Source: Hofstenia miamia
Taxonomy: Eukaryota > Xenacoelomorpha > Acoela
DNA length: 64,000 nucleotides
Assembly (NCBI GenBank): GCA_004352715.1
Contig: SCFE01000098.1
Coordinates: 911,436 to 975,435 of the forward strand
Direction: 5' to 3'
The translations under genes were made by a program, and so were the position numbers. The notes beneath the pieces are model-generated. The model saw only the letters and a program-made list of their open reading frames with translations. It did not search any database and was not told where the DNA came from. Positions 45,801-58,830 of this stretch are shown here, piece by piece. Positions within the stretch are counted from its first letter, which is position 1, and each line of letters starts with the position of its first letter.

Positions 45801-48800
45801 ATGTTGTTAGTTAATTGAGCGATGTGTTTCAAATTTGCTTTGATCTTTCACTTTCGAGTTAAAAATAGGTGAAATTAATTAGATGGAAGGCTACTTTGTT
45901 CACAATTTAAGGGTATCAATGAGCCGTTGATATCTCCCAACTTCAAAGCCATTGTCACAGCGTGGAGTTCAGCAACCGCCTGTGTTGCTAATTTAAGATT
46001 CACATTGACCTCTAATGTACAATTTACAAACAATTATAATTGTACCATTTACCATATTCTGACATCTATTTCATTCATTTCAAATTGAGACATGGTGGCA
46101 CTATCAAATGTTGCTTTTTACTGCTGTGTGCTTTGACATCAGAAATGTATTTATAAGTGTTTAGTTTTCTTAAAGTTGATAAAGTTTGAATAAACTTTCA
46201 ACGCGTCTCGATAGCAAATTCATTCAATCACTGGTTTAATCTATATCAGCGTTTATTTGAGAATAATTTGCGTATTAACTCCTCCATCATTTAAATTCAT
46301 ATTAATATTAGACTGTTTTCAAATTACCCGTTCATTTGAAACGAGGACAAGCGGATTGCTTTTTTTCACTGATTAAAAATGTGTTTTTCGGACATATTTT
46401 ATATTCAAAAAACTTATTCGACCCTATAGCTTTTTGGTTGATACTTCTGAAATGTAGCATACAGTTGAGGAATATCTGTGCATATCGGATTCATACGATT
46501 ATTGCTGTTTAGTTTTTAGTATATAGACGCGGACATTAAAAAGACTCATGCCTTATTCTAATTCTGTAACTCAAGATCCAACTTGCATGAACTCAATTCA
46601 GTCATCCTCACCAAATTCGATAACAGTTCGTCACTTTCAAGATTTGAAAAAATAGTTGTGAAAGTAAAGTTTATGCTCGTCATTCCAATCAATAAATATT
46701 TCTATATAAATCAGACTTGTGATGGTTTTGTTGTCTATTGGCGTTTATCTAGTCGAAGACATAAATTACTGGTTTTAATGTTGTTTTGCTTTTCTGGACA
46801 CCCTAATTATACCATAGTTTACTTTGTAATGATTTCGTATAATACGATGTAGTCAATCATAGGGCTATTATGCAATTTAAATATCAACTTTGGATAATTT
46901 TCAGAATTTTGATACTTACCATTCTGAGTGTCTCCAATATTTAGTTACAGTGTTGACAATGGTAAACACATTAGCATGCTTTCTTAATTGTAAACGCCCT
47001 TTGTCACATTTAAGCATCTGTCTTAACACGTCCACATCTTACCTATTCATCTAGACAGCACTCAAATTTGCTTGCCAAATTTATGCACTAACATCGAGCC
47101 AATTCACTAGCAATATTTGCAAATTATTAATTTAGAGGTTCTCCCATTTTGAAAGCTGTTTCATATTATACGTTTTTTGTTTTAATTAAGTATCTATAAC
47201 AAATTATGTACAATTTTGACTAATCAACAAATAATTGGCAAAGCTTTAGGAAATGCCTAAAAGTAAAATTTAGCAAATCAAGCTCCGCACTGAAAAACTC
47301 ACCGGTTAAAAAATAATTGACAGCGGGAAGTACACATCGTTTGCTTTTTATAAGAATACAAATGAAGCTAAATACACAATATCAACACTCCATACAATTT
47401 TAAATTAAATCAATAATATGGTTTGAAACTCACAGACAGCAACAGCTGTACTTCATGGAATATTTGAATAATAAACCACAATCTCAATTTGATGGTTTGA
47501 TTTTAATTACGTCTGCTTCGTGACTAATTAATGCTCGCCTCGCAGAATCAGTGGCGGAGATACATTTAGAAAGCATTCCAATTTTGTTATCATTTTGTGC
47601 CGAAAGAATTAATGTCGAGTTTAAACCGCTACAAAGCATTGCGTCAACGTGCTTTTACCAACTGTTAACTCAATATTGTACACATTTTACATCAAATTAA
47701 AGTACACACCCTCTAATTCAATGCAACTGTCTAGCGTTGCGGATTCTATTCTTAAATGGAAATTGAATTATGCAATTTCTATTGCAGTGTAATGTAACTA
47801 AATTTAAACTTTTAAGAAGGTATTAGAATTTTAATGTTTGAATTTTAACAGGAAATAAATCACATTTTTAGTTCTAGTGTAATCAGGGTTAACTTGGAAA
47901 AATTTTTGGTGCAAACATTTAAAATTCAGGCTTAGCCGGAGCCAGATGTTTATAGAACAGCTCCAAAGCTTTTTCTGAAAACCTATTTTTTAGTTGATTT
48001 TTTTCCACAAAGAGCATTGATGTTTATAAATTCACTTTAATTTGAAAAAAATCAATAATTTCGCTGGAATAATTGGTATCCAACAACTTCTGAACTCAAG
48101 CTAAATTTTGATAGGAATGTGCCAAGTAGCGTGAGCTGGAGCTGGAGCCGGAGTAGTTTCATATGTGGGCCTGCTCCGAAGCTCTGATTTGGTAAATATG
48201 TATCACAGAAATAACTACAAAATTCCATATTTTGTTGAAATGTAATTAAATTACTTGCTTCTGTGAGCAACAGCCCCAGGAGAATAATTTCATTGATCAT
48301 ATGAGAAATAAGAACTCCTCAATGTAGATAGACTTCAGATATGATTTTTGAATTTTTGGTTTTTTAATCAGACTCCAGGCAATGAGCGTATGACTATGCT
48401 TGTTATGTCACATTACTTTTTGTATTATACAATTTAGCAATTTTTTGCAGGCTATAAAAACAAAATCAAAACTAATGAAAAAATAAACAAAATATTTACT
48501 ATACACTGTAAATATTATGTAAATGTATATGCTATGTAAACACTAGTTTCTATTTTAATTTAGCGTCCCCGATGATTTCAAAATAAAGCCCGGTTCAGTT
48601 GAAGCGATTGTTCCACATTTGACCAATGAAGACTTAATCTTGATCGGTTATCGTAGTGGTCTGCTTATTCTTTGGAATCACGCCAACAGAGTAGCCCAAG
48701 GAACCTTTTTTGTCACATGTGCAGTAAGTTTTTCATGATTTTTTCAGGACGACATTGTAACATAAACAAATCGCTTATATATGTAATGTAATATTATTTT

Positions 48801-51389
48801 TCAGTCAGACCAGAGATATTAAGATAATTTTTGTAATCAATTGTTATATGGATGAAGTAGTAGCGCGTTTAGGATTTTTAAAGCTTAGGGGCTGACACCC
48901 TTTTTTTACAAAAAAATTAGAAATGTTTTTTTTTTGACAGACATAAGCTTACACAAAATGCAATCGTCTCTTTTTAGCAACGAATCGATTGATAACATCT
49001 TGAATTAACGTGAACTATTTTCAATTTTGAGGAAAAGAACATTTTTCTTAAGGGTTCGCAGTTGGCCCCAAAAAGGGGGCCTAAACGCGCCACTGGCGTG
49101 AAGGTGTTTGAACTAGCAATTTGTTCATTATAAATTCTTAGATTCTTAGACTTATATTTATCAACATATTCAAATTTATCAAATATATTTGAAAAATAAA
49201 ACCAAATTCGTTGTATATGCGAAGGTTGTTGCTTTAAAAACATCCACATTCATGCAATTATCGATAGTACATTTTATATTTGGCAACTAATAATTAAAAT
49301 TGAATACGACTACGTCAAATGAAGTATGACTAATGGTTTCTATTGAATGGGAGAACCATCCGCATATAGCAAAACAAACAATGCATTTGTTTTTAAGATG
49401 CTGTAATTTAATACTCCGTTTTATTTAACCGTTTAGTGAATAGGATAAACATGCGAAATTTCTTAACTAATTCAATGTTACACAACTAAAAATTAATCCA
49501 ACTGCTTGCATTTCTCACCATTTTACTGTGTATAATGGTATTCCACTTGCTGCAAATGATCCCTCGTAACTGACTGCTGCATTTAGAGCTATTAAAACAT
49601 ATGATCCTTCCTCGTTTATCATAACTGTGGAAAGCCAAAAATAAATTGTGACCCTTGGGTCAAGTTGAGGTTTTGGCTGTAACGCTCAATTTTAACCCTA
49701 TTGATTATTTTGAATATTGTGTTAGGTTGTTTTTAATTTGCTTCACAATATTTGTTTACATTTGTCAAATATCAAATATTTCCTGGGGGTGTTAATTGCA
49801 CATTTCTACGATTTGCTGTAACTTTCTTTTTCAATTTTTTTAAGATGTACAATAGAAACGATTGTTGATTCAGTGCACGCAAGATAATATTTTTCACTCA
49901 GACCTAATAAAACAAATGTTAGATTTCCGCATGCTATAGCCGCTGTCTAGACTATTTTAACTAGCACGAATACACTCAGCAGTGCTAATTTATGTCACAT
50001 AGAGGTCGTTGACTTAAATTTTGTTGCATTTAATATTCATTCCAGTAATTTGTTTACGCTTGTTTTGAGTCGTTTATTGGAAAGACGGCCACTGGTTTCC
50101 TTTCATTTCTTGGTGTGATAATTCATTCCTCTAACCTGCAGTAGTGCATGGAGAAATAACAAAAACTGCTCAGTTGATAGCTTAAATAACCAATTTAAAT
50201 GTGTGGTAACTGATAAGCATACTGTATTGTTACTTCTTTTACAATCCTGGTAGTATTAAATCTTATAATCAAATTTGAAAATGAATTTACTTGTGTGTAA
50301 GCAGTGTTGAACCGTGCCTTGATTTTTCGGCACGGCACGAAATTTGTAGACATTTTCAAGCACGAGTCCGGCACGGCACGAAAATGTATGAATTTTTTGT
50401 TGAATGTAAAAGGCATCTTAGATTAAAACTTTATGAATGAAATTTTTTGGCGACAAATATTTTTAATAGTTCAAGGAATAGAACTTTCGATGATTTTAAT
50501 ATGCAAATTAATAGATTTAGAAAATCAAAATAACAAATATTTGACATGTATTTTAATGTGAGCACGAGTACGGCACGGGCATGAAATTTTCTGTAAAAAT
50601 GGGCACGGCAGGGTTCCAACACTGTGGTACCAGTAATAGTAAAAAAATATATTTTATTTAAATATATTGCAATAAAATAAATACAATGTTTATTTTTACT
50701 TTTAAAAAATATAATATATTTTTTTTGCAAAAATACATCCAGAACAGTGGCGCGTTTGGGTTAAAATTTTACTATTGGATTTTGTGTAAATTTACTTTTG
50801 TTCAAAAAACTTTGTTTAAAATTTTTTTCTATAAAATCGTCTGTCAGCCCCTCCCCCGTTTTAAAAATCCTAAACGCGCCTCTGATCCAGAAGTCCTAAA
50901 ATATTGCATACCGGTTTTATTTGAATGCGTGCCACATCCTTTAATATACAAATATTCTAAATTATAAAGAAAACCTTATTGGAAAACGCTGATTGCATTA
51001 ATTGCCCTGACTGCTGAAATTTTATATCAACAGCATATATGGCATTGCACTTCTTAAATCTATGGAAATAGTAATGTCAAGAATTGCATTGCACACTTTA
51101 TTGTACTTCGTAAATCACGTTACGCCCTTACAATTCTTAAATTTTGGATTGCTTACAAACTTTGATGTTTTCTTATCAACATTGATAAACATTGGTTTGC
51201 TTTAGATTGACTTTTAAAGCTGTTTATGGCATTTTTATTTAATCTTCCATTTTAAAATAAACAGTAAAGTTTATTTGGCTTAATTCAATTTTGCATTAGA
51301 ATTTCAACATTTCACCTTTTTCAGAAAATAATTTTAATCCACTTATTAAGGTTGCTATGGTTTTAGGTTAATTCTTTAAATGGTCAATT

Positions 51390-51444
<55 letters not shown>

Positions 51445-54400
51445 AATAATAATAAAATATTATAAAATATTATAAAATATTTGTTTGATATCTTCGAGTA
51501 AACTGAAAATTCATTTTTGGGATCACCTGAAGATGTGCCCCCCCCCAAAGCNNNNNNNNNNNNNNNNNNNNNNNNNNNNNNNNNNNNNNNNNNNNNNNNN
51601 NNNNNNNNNNNNNNNNNNNNNNNNNNNNNNNNNNNNNNNNNNNNNNNNNNNNNNNNNNNNNNNNNNNNNNNNNNNNNNNNNNNNNNNNNNNNNNNNNNNN
51701 NNNNNNNNNNNNNNTTCAGGTGGAAAATCTTGGGGGGGGGACATCTTCAGTTGGAAAATTGTAGGAAAAACTAAATGTCTTTTACTTTACCCTAACCTTA
51801 TTTATTTGCTTCAACAGTAAAAGGGTTAGGGTTAGTTTAGGGTTTGGGTTAGGGTTAGGTTATCTTCAGGCGGAAAAAGTTGGGGGGATATCTTCAGGTG
51901 GAAAAAGTCGGGGGGTATATCTTCAGGTGAGGCTAAATCTGAAAGTTGGGGGGCATATCTTCAGGTGATCCCATTTTTGAAATATTATCCAAATTTCGAA
52001 AAAGAGAATTTGACTTTTTACAGCTATGTTTTAGTAAAGCTGGTAAATTATATTTTTAGTCTTCATGCAGTAAAATATTTATTGTTTAGAAAATAGAATT
52101 TTAATGCATCGTTTACTCTTTAGTTGTATACTCTTAGTGATCTTTGGAAGGAGAGAATAAAGTTATAATACGCTTTTTCATTTTGCAGTTATGCTCTTAT
52201 GAATGAGTGCACTGTATATTTTAATGAAAAACATTGCTTGCTACTTTGATGATTTTAAAATGGACTTCATATGGACCATTCTTATGCGGAATTGTGACTA
52301 AATTAAACATGTATGATCGAGGAACAATGATACCAAGTTTTCCAAGTTTTGACATTGAAGAGATTCCAAATTGTTTATTTCTTTCAACATTTTCTTTGTG
52401 GAAATGCTCGAAATAGAAGAGTCAATGCTGTTCATTATAGCAAAGGAAGTTGTAGATTTAATGGGATAAGTTATTTCAAAGAGGGTTTACATTCTACATA
52501 TACGTTTCATATCAATGATTTAATTCCTAACAGAACTATTTAGCTTTTTGCTAAAATATGCTTGAAATTTCAGAATTGTAGTTATATCTTGTAAATTTTC
52601 AGATTTTAATTGTTTTCGTTACAGATATAATATCCGCGTTCTAATCCTGATGTTTCACGCGCTATTTACAAAATTAGTTGAGTTTAGCGGCATCTTGTAG
52701 TGTGTAGCCTCGTTTTCTCAATTTGAGGATGCTATGCCAAGTGTAATAGATCCCGTACTCTGTGTATATCATAAAGAAAATAATTACTTGGAAGATCCAT
52801 ACTCCATTTTTATATCGTGAAAGAGTATCTACATGCTGGCAAACTAAGGAGTCTAGGTTATCTATGACATGCCAATCATGCATGTTCATTTGTTAAATTA
52901 GTTGAATATTTATTAATACAGCGCTTTTTTTAATTTCATTATAATTGCTTTATTCTGTAAATTATTTGATGTGTATGCGTTCTCTTCATACCGTGCGCAA
53001 TCATTAAAAAATTGCTCCGCTTCTCCAATAATCCATGCTGTTCAACACATGGGTTTGAAGTGGAATATTAATGCGCCGCTGTGTAATCAAGGTTAACGCA
53101 CGGTGCTCGACCGTTTTCAGCTGTTATTTCTAATTGTAGCATTTGAATTTAAACTGCAAAATGATTGCATTGAATCATTTTTCTAGTGGTGTTTCAAAAC
53201 TGATTTGTTTTATGAAATTTAATTTAACTTCAGTAGTTTCCGATTTCATCTTTTACCCTTTCCGTACCCGAATCCTCTTAATAGCAAAAATGAAATTAAA
53301 TGCTGATTGTTAATTTTTGGCTACTTTACCAATTATTCCGCAGAAACACGTTAATGTTTTGAAAAAGTATATCAAACACTCAAACACATCACCTTTAACT
53401 TCACCGAAAACAGCTAAGGTCGACATTTGATCTTCACGAAGCGCATTGTTTACATTGTAATCATGTTTACGTTATAATTGTTCATTAGAATAACGAAAAT
53501 GCACTTGTTTTACATAAGACTTTCTACAAATTGAAATTCAGGTTAATGCACTCAATTATTGTGCAAATATTTAGCAATGCTGCTTAATTTTTGGTAATAA
53601 TTCTATCACACTAGTGTGATGTGGGCTTACTGTGTAGCATTTGCAAAATTACCCCCGTCGCACACTGCCGTTAAGTTAATTGCTAATTGAGGTTCAGCTA
53701 ATCCCGTCGCACACGGCTCTTTCAGATCAGATACCTTAACTTAAGCCTTAACGGCATTGGGACGGAATTTCTTAAGTTATACTAACCGCAACCTGAACCT
53801 TAACGTTTTTCTATTTAAGTTAGACCCCGCTCAAACGATGCAATTTTTGTTGCTAAACCTGTTATAGCGCGCATTGTGATAATATAATTTTTCCATTGTG
53901 GTCTCTCATTCTAATTGTTTCGCAACAAAAGTTGTATCGTTTGCGCCCCACGTAAGGTTGCCTTAAGGGCAGTGTGTGATTGGTTTAATAAAAACAATAG
54001 GTATGAGGAAACCAGTGATTTCATTGGTTAAAAGAACGATGATTCATTCACTCTACAAAATAGTAGGCCACGTTCAATATCCTAGGCTATCACTATAAGC
54101 CCAAAGCTAGGGGTCCTGAAAAATTATATATCTGAGCTCGGGACACACCTTGATAATATCATGGACTACTCAGATATGGCCAAATATGTCAGGTTTGATA
54201 TTGATATTGTTCATTCTAAGGAATCTGAGGCAGTCATCCCAAAATCAGGTATAAAGTGGCTGACTCGTTTTCTGTTGAGGAAAAAAAATTTAGTTTCTAT
54301 CTTGTTGCTTAAACAGAAAACTTGTCAAGAATAGACGTAGACGACTTTGCATCGCTGATCCTGAAACAAAGATAAGTGTGAATTGTATTTGAGTACCAAA

Positions 54401-57400
54401 TTCTTCCTGCCAACTTTTTATCTTGTAGAATAATTTTCTACAGCAAAAAAGATGCTTTTAAATCACTGCCAATCATTGTCACCGGAATATGTTGAGAGAC
54501 AAGAACTCATCTCAATTACTAACCAGTCAACAATTGCTTGCAATTAATTGATTTTCATATAACCAATATCAATTTAATTGATTGTTTAACAAATAATTGA
54601 TTGTTTACTTGAAAATCCATTTTTCGGAACCCCTGCCCGAAACCGTTCGTTGTCTCCATTTTTACTCAATGACAATATTACTGATTTATTAATTAAATAT
54701 ATGTTGGTTTTGTAAAGAAATAATAACGTAATCTTTACACAAAGCCAACTTTTGTCTCGCTACTAATTGAATAATTCACTCCCTCCACCAAGTCGCCTTT
54801 TTAATCGAAATTATTCGCACTAGATTAAGCGTTGCCTGGAAATTATACTAGGAAACGTGCATGTGGATTTCTACTGGTTTAACATATGCAATGAATATGG
54901 AAAATTTCAATTCAACACAATGTATCCCATTTATTTTCGATTATGAGAAATTAATTGAACTTTATTCGATGACCCTTCACTCACTATGCTTCGCAAAATG
55001 TTAATTTCTTTGCTTTTAATGGCATGCTGCTTATGGAGATAATTTGAATGGGAACTCTAGATTCACTTTAGAAATCATACTGCTAATTGTTCTTGCTAAT
55101 TTTATTTCATACCACTACTAGAAGTTGAGTCGCTGTTTCGTTTCGTGTACTTCAATCAATGCTAACGCTAAATAATTTAATGCTTTTCCATTGTAATGCC
55201 CTCCTTCATCTTGTGATTAACTAGGAATTGGCTATGCGTAACGATCCATTTTATTACTCACCCTCTCCCACTGTTTTGACGCAATGATAAATGCGATTTC
55301 CTGTTTTCTTCCAACCCAATTCTTACTCATAACGCATTTTACTTCATTCTAACCAATTTTAACAATATTTTTCGTGTGGAATGATTTCATTTTGTAGAAT
55401 CAGAAAGTTATCCCAGCCATGGTTCTAACCACTAGCCTTCCGCTCAATCAGCTATCTGCATTATTTTTTAACCGTTGCGTGCTTTTATTGCGCATAGTCG
55501 ACTGGGGTGGCAAGTTTTAAAACATGTTTAAAACACACAAAAATAAAAACGCGTGTTTGTTTTTATCATTATCATAATTGATAACAAATTGATTGCATGC
55601 AAGCGACGTGCCCTCTCATGGACCACGCCTTTTCAAAGACTATAGATAATGGTCCAACGCCCAGCAAACAACTAAAACAGCTTACATCTCCTATTGAAGT
55701 TAGAACAACACAAGAGATGCAACACAAAATACTTTAAATTTATCATGTGGTTCTTGCAGATTCAATATGACAATCTTTGAGTACACCCAGAGATTCAAAA
55801 ACCAGGAAAAGTATCAGAATTAAACAAATAATCATGAGTATTTGTTCTCAATACATTATTCGGAATAAGAATATCAGTTGTTTAAGTTTTTCTAAAAGGA
55901 AATAAAAAAAATAACTATAAAACGCGTTTGAATAAACACTTTTTTGCCATTCTTGATAACCGATTTCATATTACTTGCTGACGTGTATTACAATGCAAAT
56001 GTCTCTCATGAGATGAGCTAATGCCTTTCGGATAATATCTGCTGGTATTTTATGAATTTATTAATGATCACGCATAAATTGTAGATCACTTTTCATTTAG
56101 TGTATGAAAGCAATATAGTTTTGTAATAACATTTGCAACTCATCGATGTTTAGTAATTTAAAGCATCCAGAAGTCTGCTTTTGTGACATTGTAAAATGAT
56201 ATTTAGATGCTAAACAAGTGCTTCCTATTTTGATATGTTTCCGTTTACTGTATGCATTTCAAAAACTTCTATCATTGTAGAACATCCGCAGTTCAATCAT
56301 TCTGTTCATTTAGCATGTTTGATCAATTCACCTGTTTTATAATCAATAGCAAAGTTTGTTCTAAAATTACAGCGACTGCAAACATATCGATTTTTTCAAT
56401 AATTTTATTCTAGATGCATCAAATAAAATCTATTTTTATCAAATTACAAATTACATGAAAATAGAAACGTTTCTAAATGGTGGCCATTCGGAGTGAGCAA
56501 TAGGCTCCGCGGACGAGATGAGGGCATTGCCCTGACACGCTCTGATGCCTTTTGATGAATATTCATCAATTCCGTTTTGGCAAATTATTGACTTTCTGCA
56601 CTATGCACACCCATAGCAATAACAGTTAATTATCAGGTTGATCTTCAAACATTATCAAACATTCTACACCCCTCATCAAATTCAATTGCTTCCTTTGTTG
56701 GGTAATTGAGATTTGATGAAATTGGCAACGACAAACAAAACCCCGAACCGCACATATATAGTGGAATTTGCTTCAATTCGTTTTAAAGTCAGAAATCCGA
56801 GCACTCGCATTGCCTATAATTAATTTATAGCTCATTTTTGTTTTTTGATGTTACGCAATCGCATAACCAATTAGGACAGGAGTGCGTTACATATTTACTT
56901 CACTTCTGCTGAACATTCACTGTAAATATTATATGACGTAATACCACTTTATATCGCATTCATTACTCACTCCCCTAAAATGTGTTCTTATCATTCTATA
57001 AAGAAAGTATGCAGTACTTGCCCGCAGTCGAGTTTGTGTAAATGTTGTTTTAGGCAACAATGCGTATTTGTACTCGCTGATAAGTGCGTTTTATAATCCA
57101 CTTCAAAGTTTCCTAATGAACATTAATTGGCATTGTTTTTCAATAACGTAATAGAAATTCATCAGTTCAATTCAACCTAATCTTGCATTTTTAAATTCAT
57201 ATTAGTTGGTCATCTATCTGAGATAACTGAAGAAATAGTGTTTGAAGTTGACACTGGGTTTTTGGTTAAGTTGGCAATTCGAATATGTGGCTCGAAAAAT
57301 TTTACTGGTTTCAAAGTCAATGCAATGTCAGTGCTGTGGGTTGTTTTGCTTTCAACATTGATTGTGGTATATTACCTGCCAATAAACTGAATGCTTTGTC

Positions 57401-58790
57401 AGCCAATGTATGCCACATGATACACGAACACTCGATACACTATTATCATGATACGCGACAATTAGGCATTGTTTTTACTATATTAATGGCTGGAATAATT
57501 CACCATATTTATTGAGTGCTCGCTGTCTAGAACAACACAATAATAGAAAGAAACTCTAGTCGGAGACTAACGATATACTAATATCAATATTATGGAAACA
57601 TTTGACGTGCGTTATCATTAAAAATCTATTTTTACCAAATTAATTTCCTGTATCTTACAATAAATTGGTTTATATATATATATATATATNNNNNNNNNNN
57701 NNNNNNNNNNNNNNNNNNNNNNNNNNNNNNNNNNNNNNNNNNNNNNNNNNNNNNNNNNNNNNNNNNNNNNNNNNNNNNNNNNNNNNNNNNNNNNNNNNNN
57801 NNNNNNNNNNNNNNNNNNNNNNNNNNNNNNNNNNNNNNNNNNNNNNNNNNNNNNNNNNNNNNNNNNNNNNNNNNNNNNNNNNNNNNNNNNNNNNNNNNNN
57901 NNNNNNNNNNNNNNNNNNNNNNNNNNNNNNNNNNNNNNNNNNNNNNNNNNNNNNNNNNNNNNNNNNNNNNNNNNNNNNNNNNNNNNNNNNNNNNNNNNNN
58001 NNNNNNNNNNNNNNNNNNNNNNNNNNNNNNNNNNNNNNNNNNNNNNNNNNNNNNNNNNNNNNNNNNNNNNNNNNNNNNNNNNNNNNNNNNNNNNNNNNNN
58101 NNNNNNNNNNNNNNNNNNNNNNNNNNNNNNNNNNNNNNNNNNNNNNNNNNNNNNNNNNNNNNNNNNNNNNNNNNNNNNNNNNNNNNNNNNNNNNNNNNNN
58201 NNNNNNNNNNNNNNNNNNNNNNNNNNNNNNNNNNNNNNNNNNNNNNNNNNNNNNNNNNNNNNNNNNNNNNNNNNNNNNNNNNNNNNNNNNNNNNNNNNNN
58301 NNNNNNNNNNNNNNNNNNNNNNNNNNNNNNNNNNNNNNNNNNNNNNNNNNNNNNNNNNNNNNNNNNNNNNNNNNNNNNNNNNNNNNNNNNNNNNNNNNNN
58401 NNNNNNNNNNNNNNNNNNNNNNNNNNNNNNNNNNNNNNNNNNNNNNNNNNNNNNNNNNNNNNNNNNNNNNNNNNNNNNNNNNNNNNNNNNNNNNNNNNNN
58501 NNNNNNNNNNNNNNNNNNNNNNNNNNNNNNNNNNNNNNNNNNNNNNNNNNNNNNNNNNNNNNNNNNNNNNNNNNNNNNNNNNNNNNNNNNNNNNNNNNNN
58601 NNNNNNNNNNNNNNNNNNNNNNNNNNNNNNNNNNNNNNNNNNNNNNNNNNNNNNNNNNNNNNNNNNNNNNNNNNNNNNNNNNNNNNNNNGATCGAGCAAC
58701 TTATCCACAATTTTCAGCCTAAAGTTTCCCGGTATAAGCACAAAAACTTTTCGAAATCAACATTTTTCTTATAGTGCAGGTTATTATATA

Positions 58791-58830
<40 letters not shown>

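Noticed and set aside
49640-49720. Another GGGTCA-type hAT MITE
   Set aside because: TTGGGTCAAGTTGAGG is suggestive, but no paired ends or 8-bp duplication could be found.
57285-57515. 76-residue frame with several Cys and His
   Set aside because: Spacing fits no zinc-finger pattern and it lies within Lgl intron 6.
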